64,000 nucleotides of DNA from Diplosphaera chodatii (GCA_032358165.1 JAALGY010000061.1:1054001-1118000), one strand, 5' to 3'. Positions 20,801 through 32,577 are shown, numbered from the stretch's first letter. Program-made: numbers and translations. The notes: a model not told the origin generated them from the letters alone.

Positions 20801-23800
20801 ATTGCCCTAGCATGTCCAGGAAATCCATCCCTCAAACAACACTGAGCCATCACGAAGCAGGACAGCCTCTGGCACCGCCCACAACCACTGCGCACCAGAT
20901 ACTCGTCTCGCCGCTCGGGGCTGGTCTCCGCACCAATCATGAGGCCGACCGCCTCATAGAACATGTGGATCTGGTGCGTCTCCAGGTCCTGGATGATGCC
21001 TGTCAGCCCCGTGAGCAGCTCTGAGATGAACGGCTCTGTCTCGCCGACCTGCAAAGAGCGCCACCTCCTCACACATGCAGACTCACACATCGCGGGTGAA
21101 CGCAACACCTGCACACTGCTGGTCAAAGCTGAGCCCCAGCCTGCAAGACGTGATGTGGGCATCCCAAAGGCTTGCTTCGCAACAAACCCTGGAGGAAGAG
21201 CAAGTACCTGGATGACCACAAACTTCCGCTTGCACTTGTGGCAGATCTTCAAGAAGGTCTCGCAAGCCATGTCCTGCACCATGAAGAGATCAAAGTCAGC
21301 AGATCTGCCAACTGATGCCGATGCGGTACATGCTGAAGACATGCCGAGGCAAGGAATATTTGCACGCCCACCTGCACGCCAGGGTGCGTCTCGTGCATGA
21401 ACTCAAACAGCTTGTTGACGACCGTCTTGAGGAACTTCCAATGGTTCCTCAGGAAGCGAGGGTACTGCCCCACAACATACCTGCGCGGTCATGAACACAC
21501 ATTTGACAATGTGATTGAGCGATAGGTGACAGTGAACGCCACAAAGGCTTCCTGCCAAGAATGAGGAGATAAACATGGTCTGATTGATACACAGGGAAAG
21601 ATACACACATGATATTGGACGCAATGACTGCCTTGTTGTCCTTGCCACGAGTGATTTCGCACAAGTTCAACAAGTCCCGGATGACAGTGACCAGGAACCT
21701 GCAACCGCAATAATCCTGCTTTGCAGCTTGTTCCGCAGCCTCAAAATATGCAACAGCAGGGCAGATGCAGTTGCAAGCATTGTCACTTGACAATCAGCCT
21801 CAGGGCCAAATGCACTGGCCACGTGATCTGTCACGTCAAGCACTTGCCGGTTTTCTTGCTCCTCTGCCATGCTGCCGCTGATGCTGCCGACCGCCCAGCA
21901 CAGCGTGTTGAGCGAGCCCCAGGAGAAGTCCTTGCCATTCATCTGCACAGGCGAGGGCAGCACGCTGTGCAGAACAGCGGCTTACGCCTCATAAACTGTT
22001 GCTGGCTGGACAAGTCGTGCAGTCAAGTGGTGACACTCCAGGGTTCTGATGTGTCTCGATGCATGCGTCCGGGGGCATGCTCCTGCTGCAGCACCTGTAA
22101 CCGCAGCTTCTCCAGCATCTGCGTCTCGGTGTCGTCGTGGTCCAGGTGCGCCAGGTACACCAGCGTCTCGTGCATGGTCTTGTACCGCGCGAGCGTGTCG
22201 GTGTCCTTCATGGTCTCCCGGACGATGTTGCCATTCTCGTCCTCCACCACGATCACCTGCAGCACGCCCAGACGCATGTCAGCCCAAGGCGCTGCTCTGC
22301 TCTGTTGGTCCGAAGTTGCAGCAGATGGTGGCAATCTGGCTACCCACCAAACAACTTGCCACGATAGTCCAGTGTCTGTAGTGTTTCAGCCGGATGATTC
22401 TGATGACAGGGTCGCCTGCAGATGTAACGATAGGGTCTGTGGAACCCCACCTCCTCTGGTTTGGCCATGCGGCTGATCATGAGCAGCCGCAGCCGGCTGA
22501 GCACTGCGGCATACAGCGCCTTTCGGTTGCTGGGCGCCACAGGGCCTCCGAACGCGAAGGGCGCATTGACGTCCAACGTGGAGACGCTGCTGTAGACATC
22601 CGGCACGAAGAAGTTCCAGTACTCCAACGTGATCTTAAACACCTGCGTCATCCCCATGCACGAAGTCAGAGGGCGCCACGAATTGCCGCCGGCCAACAGC
22701 ACATCATCTGACGGATGTGCTGCCCAAGCCCACCTCTTCATCGTCCACAAACGCAATGTTGACAAGGTATTCAAGACCCAGCAGGAGGGCCTGCTTGCCC
22801 TCGTCTGTGGTTTCCAGAATTGGGATGTGCGCCTGTAAACGCAAACGCAGGGGTGTTCACGGCATGGCAGTCACATCCTGAGCAGGACAGACATGGCCAG
22901 ATGACCCCAACTTCAGGTCTGTGGCCTTGCGCACACCCTGAAGAACGAGGTAAAGAATAGCGCGAGATCCTGCACGAATGCCTGCTCATCGTCCGTGCTG
23001 GCGCGATACGCCGCCACAAGGTCGGTACCTAAGGGTCAGGGTGCAAGAGCATTGAGAGCGCGTTGCACACCTCAGCTTGACGAAACACGTGAATGCCGCA
23101 GATGGTCCACAGGTGCAGATCTGCAGCCACCTGGTGGCAGCACAAGCTGCAGCTGCCCCATGAAGAATTTGAACAGGCTCTCAAAGTGGCTGTTATAGTC
23201 TGGTCCGACTGTCAGCGAGGCCACCTGGAAGGGGCGCAGCGCATCTGAGCAGTGATCTAGATCGCACAGCAGCAGATTGTGTGACATGCGATCATGCCCA
23301 TGACATGCAAACCCACCTCGGTGAGGCACTGCAGCGCCAGGTTTCGGTAGGCGGGCTGCGGGAAGTGCTTCAGCAGGATCTCCACCAGGTTGGACTCGAA
23401 GATGTAGCCCAGGGGGATCCAGGACAGGAAGGCATGCAGCGCAGCCAGGGTTGCCCTACGGCCAAACGAGATTTCAGTGGGTTTCACCGTGTTATCCAAT
23501 GGCAGTCCCTGCCATATTGTTCCTGTGCAGAAAGCCACCCACAGCCTTCGGATGCAAGCTGCTCTTGCTGCCTTGCACCCTACCTAGTGAGGTCAGGCCT
23601 CGCGCCAGCATTCAGGACCCAGAGGCTGAGCTCGTGTATGAGGCGGAAATCAGCATTCAGCGACGTCTTCAACTCCTTTGTCTTTGCCTGTGTCAGCTCG
23701 CCTCGCGAGAAGTCAAACACCTCCTCGCTCAGCAGCTTGAGGATGACCTGGAGACAGGGCAACCAGTTGACAGAGGGCAGGAGTCGGGGATGAAGCACAA

Positions 23801-25013
23801 AATGCCACTGCGTACTGGCTCTGAAGGATGTACGATGTGCAGCCTGTGCCATAGAGCCTATGCAGCCAGAGTAACCCACCATGCAGTTTTCACACAGCGT
23901 CTCTGAGGTGCGGCTGGCCCCGACAATGTCAGGAATGAACGTCTTCCACTTGTGCGGCCAATCCTGCTTGAGGATCTGCACAGCAGGGCATGTAGGGTAA
24001 GGTGTGGGTGTCCAAGTGTACTGCACTGTTCACAGCAATGTTACATCAAACAAATGTAAAGGTCCTACCTGCACGAGGACGATGTTCATCTTGTTGAGGA
24101 ACGCGCGCTGCGTTCGGAAGCTGGCGTCATCCGTACACAGTTTGATGATCAGGTTGGAGATGTAAGTTTTGATCCCCTCCCGCTGCTCATCAGGCAGTGC
24201 ACCCCACCGAAATTTGATCACCTCCTCCAGGATCTGCATAGTTGGCGAGCAGGCGACCGTTACGACCTTTGGACGCCAATAACATCTGCCCATTACGCAT
24301 CAGAGGTTGCACTCAAGGCTGCACAGGCATACTGCGCAACGGCGCCACTGTGCACGCTCAACACTGACCTGCATCGCGAGGAACTTCGTCTGCTGGTTCT
24401 GAGACTGCTCCAGAATGACGTCAACCCGCTGCCACGCATCCTGATGGGCCTGCAGCTGCTTCAAGATTGTCTCCGCTGCCGCCCGCTGCACGCATATACA
24501 TGGCAGTGTCAAGCCGCTGCACATCCACCATGTTGCACCACATTGAACACGTAGTGCAGAGGTCTTCTGATCCCATACTACGCGGGTGCTTGACCAGGAT
24601 GCCTGCCAACGATGGTCCTAGTGAGGGAGCAAGGTTGCCAAGCAGCATTGTACGAGAGCTGAACGTGCAAGTGTCAGGTGGCGAACATGCACGTCGTCCG
24701 CCACAAAGCACACAGATCCTTCTTGTCCAGACGTTCAGCGAGGAGGTACAGCTGCACAGAAAGGCTGGCTGCACCGAGGCCTTCGTGCAAATCCCGGTGA
24801 AATGATGTTGCATGCTCCCACGTCCGTCTGCTTCGCTGACACTACATCAGCTCTAAAGCATGCTGATCTGTGGCACGAGCCACGTAGGGGTCCCACCTCT
24901 TCGGACGACGCAGCGCCATAAAATGCAGTGACTGTGGCATCCAGGAGAGGCACATCAAAGGGCTGGCTGAAGTCCAACAGCTTTGCAGCCGGCGTCCCCG
25001 CCGCTGCAGCCAT
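17819..25013 (-). CDS. XPO1: Exportin-1 / CRM1 nuclear export receptor
   Basis: CRM1 carries leucine-rich NES cargo out of the nucleus with Ran-GTP. The ATG at 25011-25013 begins [20 protein letters not shown]. The importin-beta N-terminal domain follows ([32 protein letters not shown]; about 24370-24480), then [20 protein letters not shown] and [12 protein letters not shown] (about 24070-24230), [20 protein letters not shown] (about 23915-23975), and the HEAT-repeat core with [20 protein letters not shown] and [19 protein letters not shown] (about 21210-21470). The end is [13 protein letters not shown] and then [16 protein letters not shown], the typical CRM1 C-terminal tail, with TGA at 17819-17821. 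There are many short introns. The NES-groove cysteine is present (codon 21659-21661, [19 protein letters not shown]). The gene diverges from the 25115 gene across only 101 bases. Identity is essentially certain; not every exon edge was traced. Confidence 0.96.
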
Positions 25014-25067
25014 GATTACTGAGCTGCCAGAGCCCCTCCCCTTCGCTAGCACCGCCGACGCATGAGG

Positions 25068-25079
25068 GAGAAGCTTCTC
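25068..25079. promoter_or_regulatory. 12-base palindrome, heat-shock-element-like
   Basis: The bases read GAGAAGCTTCTC, a perfect palindrome containing the GAAnnTTC arrangement of heat-shock elements. It lies in the 101-base gap between the divergent ATGs of XPO1 and the 25115 gene. Function is inferred only from position and motif. Confidence 0.3.
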
Positions 25080-25114
25080 ACTGCAACAGCTCTGGGTGAC
25101 TGCAGGCGTTCAAG

Positions 25115-26239
25115 ATGGCGCTAGCAGCTCATCAGCTGCCAAAGCGCATCTGTCCACTGTTCAAGCTCGTAACGCACAGTGCGTTTCGAGCTTCGCCAAG
25201 GTGTTATGAGTTGCTATCTAAGTTGTTCGCTGTTGACTGCTTCCTGGGCCAGGCGGAGCCGCTGCAGGGGGTGCTGCATTCTGACCCTTGCAAATGCATT
25301 CACGCAGCTCACAGGCTGCCTCACCTCACAAACTCGCTCCAGCACCTGCGGTCCGCTGCGTCCTGGCTGCGTGCAGGTGCAACGGCGCATCCTAAAGCAG
25401 TGGGAGGACTTGACGGCCGCCAAGGCTGGGTCCATAAAAAACAGGATCTACAGGTAGGAGCATTTGCCTCTGTACGTACTCTGATTTGGTGCAGCAACAT
25501 CCACGTGTGTGGCATCATGGGCTCGCGGGCAGCAAGACCGCCGCCCAATGTTGGCATGCAGGTTTGCGCAGGGGATCATTGACAGGGAGGATGTGTCAGA
25601 GACCTTTCTGAAGAGTCTGCCATCGGCTACAGACCGCTACGATGTGCCGCACCCGGTGAGCAGATGATCAGTTGGTAGTGCAAGTCTGCACAGGCTGGGG
25701 CCCTGCTGCGTGGTATCAGCATAACATGACAGCTTCTGATGCTGCAGGGCAACCTGCCAGAGCGGGTCAGGAGGTGGCTGCGGCTCTTCCTGAGGCAACA
25801 AGAGGCCTTCAACAGAAGCCGCTTGGTAGGCAGTTTCCAAACGCGGTGCTGCGCACACCTTGCCGTCCACCACTTGTTAGGGGTCTCTCACACAACCTGC
25901 ATGTTCATGCCTCTGCAGATCTCGTGGTCGGTGGCTGCTGTCCCAATGGTGCCGCTAATGGTTGCGCAATTGTGAATATCCCTTTGTACTATTCGGGTGA
26001 GTTCCATGGTGTTGCAAGTATGTACACTCAGCCTCGTGGACGACGAGTTGACGCATTGCGACAATACTGAGCACACAACCCACTGTGCAGGCTACAGAGC
26101 TTACTCGCACCACAAGGCGCTGAAGGGCTGCAGAAAGCTGCTGGCCAGCGTGTACAGCAGCAGCGGGGTATCGCCCCAGAGCGCAAGCGGCCCAGCATCA
26201 GAGCGAGCAGCTCCTAGCGCCAGTGCACCAGACGCCTGA
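25115..26239 (+). CDS. Probable mitochondrial K+/H+-exchange-related protein (Mit_KHE1 / DUF2343-like)
   Basis: The first exon from ATG 25115 ends FRASPR before a GTGTTA donor. Following exons give ILKQWEDLTAAKAGSIKNRI (about 25390-25450), FAQGIIDREDVSETFLKSLP (about 25560-25625), GNLPERVRRWLRLFLRQQEA (about 25745-25805), a hydrophobic piece ISWSVAAVPMVPLMVAQL (about 25918-25972), and AYSHHKALKGCRKLLASVYS (about 26100-26160). The stop is TGA 26237-26239. The series of a basic IKNRIY segment, ETFLKS, an arginine-rich RRxLR block and a closing YSHxxALxG block matches my memory of the mitochondrial K+-H+ exchange-related family, which is found in fungi and plants and acts in the inner membrane. 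The family name is from memory and moderately sure. The gene itself is well supported. Confidence 0.6.
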
Positions 26240-26632
26240 ACACAGCAGTTGGCCCTGAGGCAGTGCTGATGGGCACAGGTGCCCCGTCAGCGCCGAAGGG
26301 GCTTCCGAACAAATCTTGACTGGGAGAGGGGTCAACCGTAGTCGGGACAAATTGATCGGCTCCAGCTCCCTATCGAGTATCAGGGTAAAACCCTGATCGT
26401 CTGAAAGGCATCAACACTGCTCAACCCGGCGCAACCTGCCAGTGTTCTGGCCTGCCTTTGCAGCGTTTGTGCTGGCTCTGAGAATACGGAGCACAGGGGA
26501 GAGCTGCCAGCTGCGGCGCCGTGCCACACGGGCGGTGTGTCCGTGAAGGCAGGGCTTGTTGTCCACGCTCCAGTGGCCTGCAGGCCGTCCAGCTGCCCGC
26601 AGCTGCTCGTCATGCATTCAGACTGCTAACAA
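26240..26632. promoter_or_regulatory. Intergenic region, presumed RSH1 promoter
   Basis: Between the 26239 stop and the RSH1 ATG, both on the + strand. It contains the hairpin at 26379-26397. No TATA box or other clear element was seen. Confidence 0.4.
26379..26397. repeat. Perfect hairpin upstream of RSH1
   Basis: ATCAGGGT, loop AAA, ACCCTGAT: an 8-base-pair perfect stem, about 235 bases before the RSH1 ATG. It could be a transcript structure of the upstream gene's 3' end or of the RSH1 leader. Confidence 0.4.
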
Positions 26633-29600
26633 ATGGATCTGCTGCTCAGCGGAGCCCCGGGCGGGCTGTTGGGAGGGGCCCTGGCCGATGGTCGGGTGGC
26701 ATGCCACATGCAGCGGTGTCTCAAAGCGAGCGCATGCGGTGGCCACCAGCAGGCCTCTCGTCACAGAAAACAGCTTCTGCAGCGCCTCAATCGAGGGTCC
26801 AGGACGATGCTGTCGCCGCTGCTGGCGGAGGTTTTGGGTCCGTGTCGTCACCGGGGTTTGCTGCAGGCGGCACACAGCACGCTGCAGCAGATTGACTACT
26901 CGTTTTATCGGCGCCTAGAAGACGCTGGCGAGGAGATAACAGAGGAGTTTCTGTGGGGCCGCCTGGAGCCGCTGCTGCATTACCTGCTCCCGGACCAAGT
27001 TGCCAAGGTCCAGGAGGCGCTGTCGCTGGCGTACGACGCGCACGCGGGGCAGGTGCGGAAGAGCGGGGAGAAGTACATCACCCACCCCGTGGAGGTGGCG
27101 CGCATCCTGGCGGAGCTGCAGATGGACGGCGAGTCGCTGGCGGCGGGGCTGCTGCACGACACCGTGGAGGACACCCAGGAGGTGTCTTTCGAGGAGATCG
27201 AGACATGGTTTGGGCCGGGGGTGCGCAGCATCGTGGAGGGCGAGACCCGCTTCTCCAAGATTGGCAACTACAAGGAGGCGTCGCCGGAGGAGCCCATCGA
27301 CCTGAAGGCGCTCGACCTGCAGCAGCTGTTCCTGGCCATGACTGAGGAGGTGCGCATCATCATCGTGAAGCTGGCGGACCGGCTCCACAACATGCGCACG
27401 CTGGACAGCATGCCTCCGCACAAGCAGAAGAAGATTGCGGACGAGACGCTCCAGGTGTTTGCGCCGCTGGCGCGGCTGCTGGGGTTGTATAGCATCAAGG
27501 AGGAATTGGAGGCACTATCCTTCAAGCACAGTCAGCCCGAGGCACACCAGGACATGCCTGCTGCTGCTCCGCCTTGTGGAACGCAGGCCACCTGGCCACG
27601 CATCAGGCTGCACGACCTGACAGTATCATGTTGCAAACGCGATGCCTCGGCAGATGCAGTAGTGTTCAGTTCTCGTGGCAGCATTGAATGCCGACCTCAA
27701 TTTGCTGCTGTGCCGAATCCACCTCAAAGACGCTGACAACATGTGGTGCGGCGACCAGGCGATCATGGAGCGGCTCAACACGCTGCGGGCGCAGCAGCTG
27801 CCGGCGGTGGACGCTGCCTGCCGGCGGCTGGAGGGCGTGCTGCAGGCGGACCCGTACCTGCAGCAGCGCCTGTGCCGCGTCACCGTGGAGGCGCACAGCA
27901 AGGCGCTGTACAGCCTGCACAAGAAGTGCCTGGCAAAGGGCATCGAGGTCAAGGACCTGCGGGATGTGGCGCAGCTGCGGGTGGTGCTGCACCCCCACAC
28001 TGGTGTGGGGTCCGCCCCCTGGCCCGGCACCGACGACAAGCAGCTGTGCTACCATGTCATGGGCCTGGTGCACACGGTGTGGGCGCCCATCCCGGGGTGC
28101 GTCAAGGACTACATCGCGACGCCCAAGCCCAATGGCTACCAGAGCCTGCACACCACGGTGCTGCCGCTGGGCGCGGCGGACAGCCTGTTCCCGCTGGAGG
28201 TGCACATCCGCACCGGCGAGATGCACCGCCTGGCGCAGTACGGCATCGCCTGCGAGCGCTGGGTGGCGAAGTTCAGGTCCAGCGGCAGTGGCATCGAGGC
28301 GCCAGCACCTCTGCCCAAGTCGCCGACGGAGTCCGAGCTGGCGCCAATCGACAGCCGGGACGGCGAGGCAGACTTCGCAGCAGGGCAGAGGCAGTCACCG
28401 ACAGCAGCTCCTGTACGGGACCCCGAGCTCATACGCGGCCCGCTGAACGGCACGAAGCTGAACGGGGCACCGAAGAACAGCGCACTCAATGGCGTCAAGA
28501 TCAATGGCGCACATGTCAAGAGTGCGGTGGATGCGGCGATGGAGCTGCCGGGTGCGGGCGGACAGCTGCCAGCCCCGGACCGCAGCCCAGCTGAGGTGGC
28601 CAGCGGCAGCGGCAGCGGCAGCAGCCAGCTGACGCGGCTGGACCAGCAGGTCATGGCGCGCCGCGTCAACTGGCTCACCAGCATCCGCGAGTGGCAGGCT
28701 GAGTTCCTGAACACAATGCCGCCGCGCGAGTTTGTGGACTGCATCACAGACGACCTGCTGGGGCAGGGCGTCTTTGTGTTCACCCCCTCCGGCGCCCCCA
28801 TGCGCCTGCCCAAGGGCGCCACAGTAGTGGACTTTGCCTACCACGTGCACACGGATGTGGGCAACCATATGAAGGCCGCCAAGGTCAATGGCAAGCCGGT
28901 GCACTCGGACTATGCGCTGAAGAATGCAGAGGTGGTGGAGATCATACTGGACGGGCGGGAGGTGACGGTGCAGGATGTGCTGCGGCACCAGCGGTGGCGG
29001 CCCACCACGCGCTCCGCCCGCCACAAGCTCGCCAAGTTTGTCAAGGACCACGAGCACCTGCTGGCCCTGGACCCCACCTCCCCCGAGGGCCGCATGATGT
29101 CGCACGGCATCCTGCAGCGGGTGCTGGACCTGGGGGTGCCGCCGCCGCCCCCCGCCCGCCGCGTGTCCTGGCTCCTGGTGCGCTGCAGCGACCGCGCCGG
29201 GCTGCTGGCGGACGTCGCCAACATCATCTCCACCCACAGCCACAACATCCTGGAGTACAATGGCAGCGGCAGCACGGGTGGCGGGTCAGCTGACTCGTGG
29301 ATGCAGTTTGTGGTCGAGGGCGACCCAAGCCAGCGTGCCGACATGGTGGCGAGCATTGAGGTGACGCCCACAGTGTCCTCCGTGGAGTCCGGCCTCGGGC
29401 GGCCCGACCCCTCGCAGAGCCCCAGCACAGCATCGGCAGCGGCAGCAGCTGGGGCCAATGGCACTGGCACAGAGGCACTGGCATCTCAGCAGCTATCGCC
29501 AGCTGCATCCGACGCTGCAGCGGCAACTGCCTATGGGGCACCCAACGGCAGCACTCCAGGAGCGAGCACTTCAGCGATGAGTGGCTCAGCAGCAGCGGCC

Positions 29601-30044
29601 CAGCAGCAGCCGCCGCAGCAGCAGCAGCAGCTGTGGCCAGTCCAGCCGCACCAGCGAAGCAGCAATGGCAATGGCAGCAGGCCTGCATCAGAGGGCAGTG
29701 ACAACAGCAGAGGCAGCGGCTTTGCATCAGCAAGCGCATCAGACCAGGAGCCGCCGACAACTTCTGCTGCTTCCTGGTCAAGTGAAGCTCCCTGTAGTGG
29801 GGGCGCGTTCAGCCCACAGCAGCCGCAGCAGCATCAGCACCGCAGCCCGCCGCACCCCCCGCTAGCGTGGGCCGGCACCGTCGGCGCTGGTGGCGCCGCG
29901 TGGGGCGTGCCGCTCCAGGCGCAGCCCGAGGAGCAGCGCAGCCCGCAAGAGGGGCGGCGGCGGCGGCGGGAGCAGCAGCGTCAGGCGGGCAGCGGGCCGT
30001 CCATGTCCGGCACGTACAACTGGTGGCGCCCGCCGTTCGGGTGA
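26633..30044 (+). CDS. RSH1: RSH1-type (p)ppGpp hydrolase with degenerate synthetase domain
   Basis: Chloroplast stringent-response enzyme. The ATG at 26633 opens a basic, hydroxyl-poor leader that may be a transit peptide. The HD hydrolase domain is intact: GQVRKSGEKYITHPVEVARI, GLLHDTVEDT, VEGETRFSKIG, KLADRLHNMRTL. One intron (about 27550-27758) changes frame. The synthetase domain follows: TVEAHSKALYSLHKKC replaces the usual GRPKxxYSIxxK, while VKDYIATPKPNGYQSLHTTV and FPLEVHIRTGEMH are kept. A TGS domain (VFVFTPSGAPMRLPKGATVV) comes next, then the RSH1-specific block TTRSARHKLAKFVKDHEHLL and an ACT domain (SWLLVRCSDRAGLLADVANI). A tail of about 200 Ser/Gln/Gly-rich residues ends at TGA 30042-30044. 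HD-SYN-TGS-ACT order and sequence match plant RSH1, whose synthetase is likewise impaired. Identity is very sure. Confidence 0.93.
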
Positions 30045-30863
30045 CATCGAGCAACAAGCGACGGCAGCTGCCTAGCTGCGGAGTGGGGTGTGCACACGGC
30101 GGGAGGCGCCAGTACCGCAAGTGTTGTCTTGACGGGCGAGCACAACAATCTGTGCCCTATTTTGCATCAATGACTGACCGACGAGTTATTGACAAATTGC
30201 TTCGTTGCGAGGATACCCAGCACTGCTGATGCTGACTTGTGTGTCTTGGTGGGGAGTTGTAGCACCCTGCTGTCGGCATTGATTTGACAATGGATTGCGA
30301 GTGCTGGGCATCCTGCTGCATGCCTCTTGATTTTGAATGAGGTTGGTGAGCGATGAGCATGGACCGGCGCTGATTTCAGTGTCTCACAATGTTACAATGA
30401 TGCAATGATGAACATGACATGCAATACCGCAGGCCTCGCCAGAACAGTCACACTTGCGAAGTAAGTGTGATGCCCTTGCGGACCTGAAATCTATCGAAAA
30501 TCTAAGGAGCCGAGGACACTTCGCTCGATCGACACACCATCTCAGAGCAGTGGAGCACGTGGCAAGAGGCGCCAAGCTGCGCAAGCCCGTCATATCGAAT
30601 GAGGCGGGGCCCAGTCGAATTGTACATCAAAATCACAGGATCAGCGAAAACATGCAATGCTGCAGTGCGGGGTGCAGCCTCCGATGCAAGGGAAGCCTCG
30701 GTGGTCGCCCTCAATCTTCGGGGGTTGAACAATAGGTGCTGGAGGTGCACGCCGGGCCCACAGTGCGTCTAGCCACCGCCTCCAGCAGCTGCTTCTGCTG
30801 GCGGCCCAGGAGGGCTGCGCACAGGCGTGGGCCAAGTCGCGGTGCAATATCCGCCGCTGCTCA
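30045..30863. other. Intergenic region between convergent gene ends
   Basis: Between RSH1 (+) and the phytocyanin-like gene (-). Less GC-rich than the coding regions. Only short frames with no recognisable product; presumed 3' untranslated sequence. Confidence 0.45.
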
Positions 30864-32155
30864 TCATGTGCCAATGATCTGGATGGCTGCGCCACGCTGG
30901 CAGTTGCTGCCGGAAGGATCACTGAACCATGTTGTGCCTGCAAGACAGGGCACTAAGGTTCGACACAGCCACGTCTGCGGCAGAGTCGGTGCTGGCATCA
31001 GGTTGCCCAGAGGCTGTCCGTGCGTGCCACAGAGCGTGACCCAGCACACAGAAGCGCTCGAGAAACATCACACTACCTTTTGGAATCTTCACGCTGAGGC
31101 TGCCACCTTTCCTCGAGTTCTTGTCGAATGTGCCCTTGTATGAGCACCTGCCGGAACCATACCCAATGCCTGCGCGTTGGTGAGAGGGACGTCAGTCAGG
31201 CCACCCGTTCAACAGCCCGAAAACAGCCTCAGCACGACCCCGAATCGAGCAGCATGCGGCAGTGTGGGGTGCAGCTGGTACCAGAGATGCTGTAACACCG
31301 CACCGCAGCCTGCTCTGTACTTGAACGTCACGATCGTGCCAGCCGGCAGCCGCAGCGGCGAGTAGCCCCTGGGAGACCAGTCGATGCTCCAATCCTTGCC
31401 CGTCTTGCCTGTCGCAGAGAGGGAGAGGGTGTTACCCACTGGATGCTGAGGTGGGCACCCAACATACTGGACCCCATCCAGGCCGCCCCGAGCCGTGGAT
31501 TAGCCTCTCCGTTGCCTGCTGTGAACGAGGTGTACTCCTCGTAGCTGTCCTCGCTGCATGGAAGAGTCCCGCTGGGGTTTGCCGCTGCATGCGTGCCGGC
31601 ATGTTGTACATAGCTGCGCGGCATGTTACCCGACCCCACGCAGGCGCTGCATGTATGCCTCAGCTTGCGGACGCGGCCGATGCTCTGCTCATCAGCGAAG
31701 CGCCGGTGAGCCCAGCCAGTGGATAGCTGGATCCGAAGCCGAGGCGCAGCCGTATATTGAGGGACAAAACGATGCCGACCCTCGGTTCCAGCAACTCTAT
31801 CGCTCCGCCGCACTGCGATACTAACGCAGGTATAACAAGTCAGCTACTCACGAAGCAGCTTGCGCCCGCCGTCTGCGCTCCGGCCCGCCAGCTCCGGCAC
31901 GCCGTCGGAGGTGGCCTCCGGACCTGCAACACCATATCAGAGGCCGTTGCGCCAAGCTGGAGGCATGTGAGGGCACCTTGGCCAACGATGCAGCGGCGAA
32001 CAGCCATTGCGTGCACGTCGTAGTGGCCCGGCCGGGGCGTCGTGTGCGCGTTGCGGATGTTGGGTGTTTTATTGTCTGGCCTCACCACTGGCGTGCGTAG
32101 AAGTTGCAGCGAGCGCCAGTAGCGCCCAGCAGCCCAGCAGCGCGTGGCGTCTCAT
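30864..32155 (-). CDS. Phytocyanin/cupredoxin-like secreted protein with degenerate copper site
   Basis: The ATG at 32153-32155 starts a signal peptide, MRRHALLGCWALLALAATST followed by HAS, with a GGTGAG donor. Later exons give EATSDGVPELAGRSADGGRK (about 31860-31922), the strand pattern KDWSIDWSPRGYSPLRLPAG then TIVTFK (about 31330-31405), HLWYQLHPTLPHAA (about 31240-31290), GSGRCSYKGTFDKNSRKGGS then LSVKIPK (about 31085-31160), and TTWFSDPSGSNCQRGAAIQI then IGT, with TGA at 30864-30866. Order and spacing fit a phytocyanin: a His in the third block, a disulfide Cys pair (RCSY and NCQRG), and a final strand. The late Cys and His copper ligands appear as Ser (WFSDP) and Asn (SNC), so a type 1 copper site is unlikely. 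The exons at 31440-31830 are uncertain. Moderately sure. Confidence 0.5.
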
Positions 32156-32577
32156 GTTCGCGGCGCAATGCTTCATGCAGGTGGCATGTTGTGCGCTGGC
32201 TGACTGGAGTTGGCTGCGACCTCGCCGATTACTCTCGCGAATTCACAGTGTGAGCAAGGGGAATAGTCTTCTAGAATTCTAAAACTTTATTCCCCTTGGT
32301 GTGCGTATGGTGCAAGACAGCCGTACTTTACTCAACGAACTGTATTGCCCTGACCCATGGTTTTGGCAGCCCTACTGTGCTGACAGGCTCGACGCCCCGC
32401 TACTGAAAGCAGCCTGCCGTTCGAGTCTCGCAGCATCACACCACAGCTGGGCAAGCACGGCACAAGCGGCGTTGAAGCTACAAAAGACTTGTGCGGGAGC
32501 ACTGCTGTGTACATGCACCGCTGAGCAGCTGAATCGCAGGGACGGCACCATGCGCAGCACGGCGATGCTGTGATTCC
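32156..32577. other. Intergenic region, presumed promoter of the phytocyanin-like gene
   Basis: Between the 3' end of the RNA-binding protein gene and the ATG of the phytocyanin-like gene, both on the - strand. It contains the AT-rich near-palindrome at 32255-32298 about 100 bases from that ATG. Nothing else is recognisable. Confidence 0.45.
32255..32298. repeat. 44-base near-perfect inverted repeat
   Basis: CAAGGGGAATA (32255-32265) pairs perfectly with TATTCCCCTTG (32288-32298). The centre holds the palindrome TAGAATTCTA. Over the two 22-base arms 18 positions match. It is AT-rich compared with its surroundings, and GTGTG occurs just outside on both sides. It could be a cruciform, a transcript hairpin or a remnant of a small inverted-repeat element. 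Confidence 0.6.
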
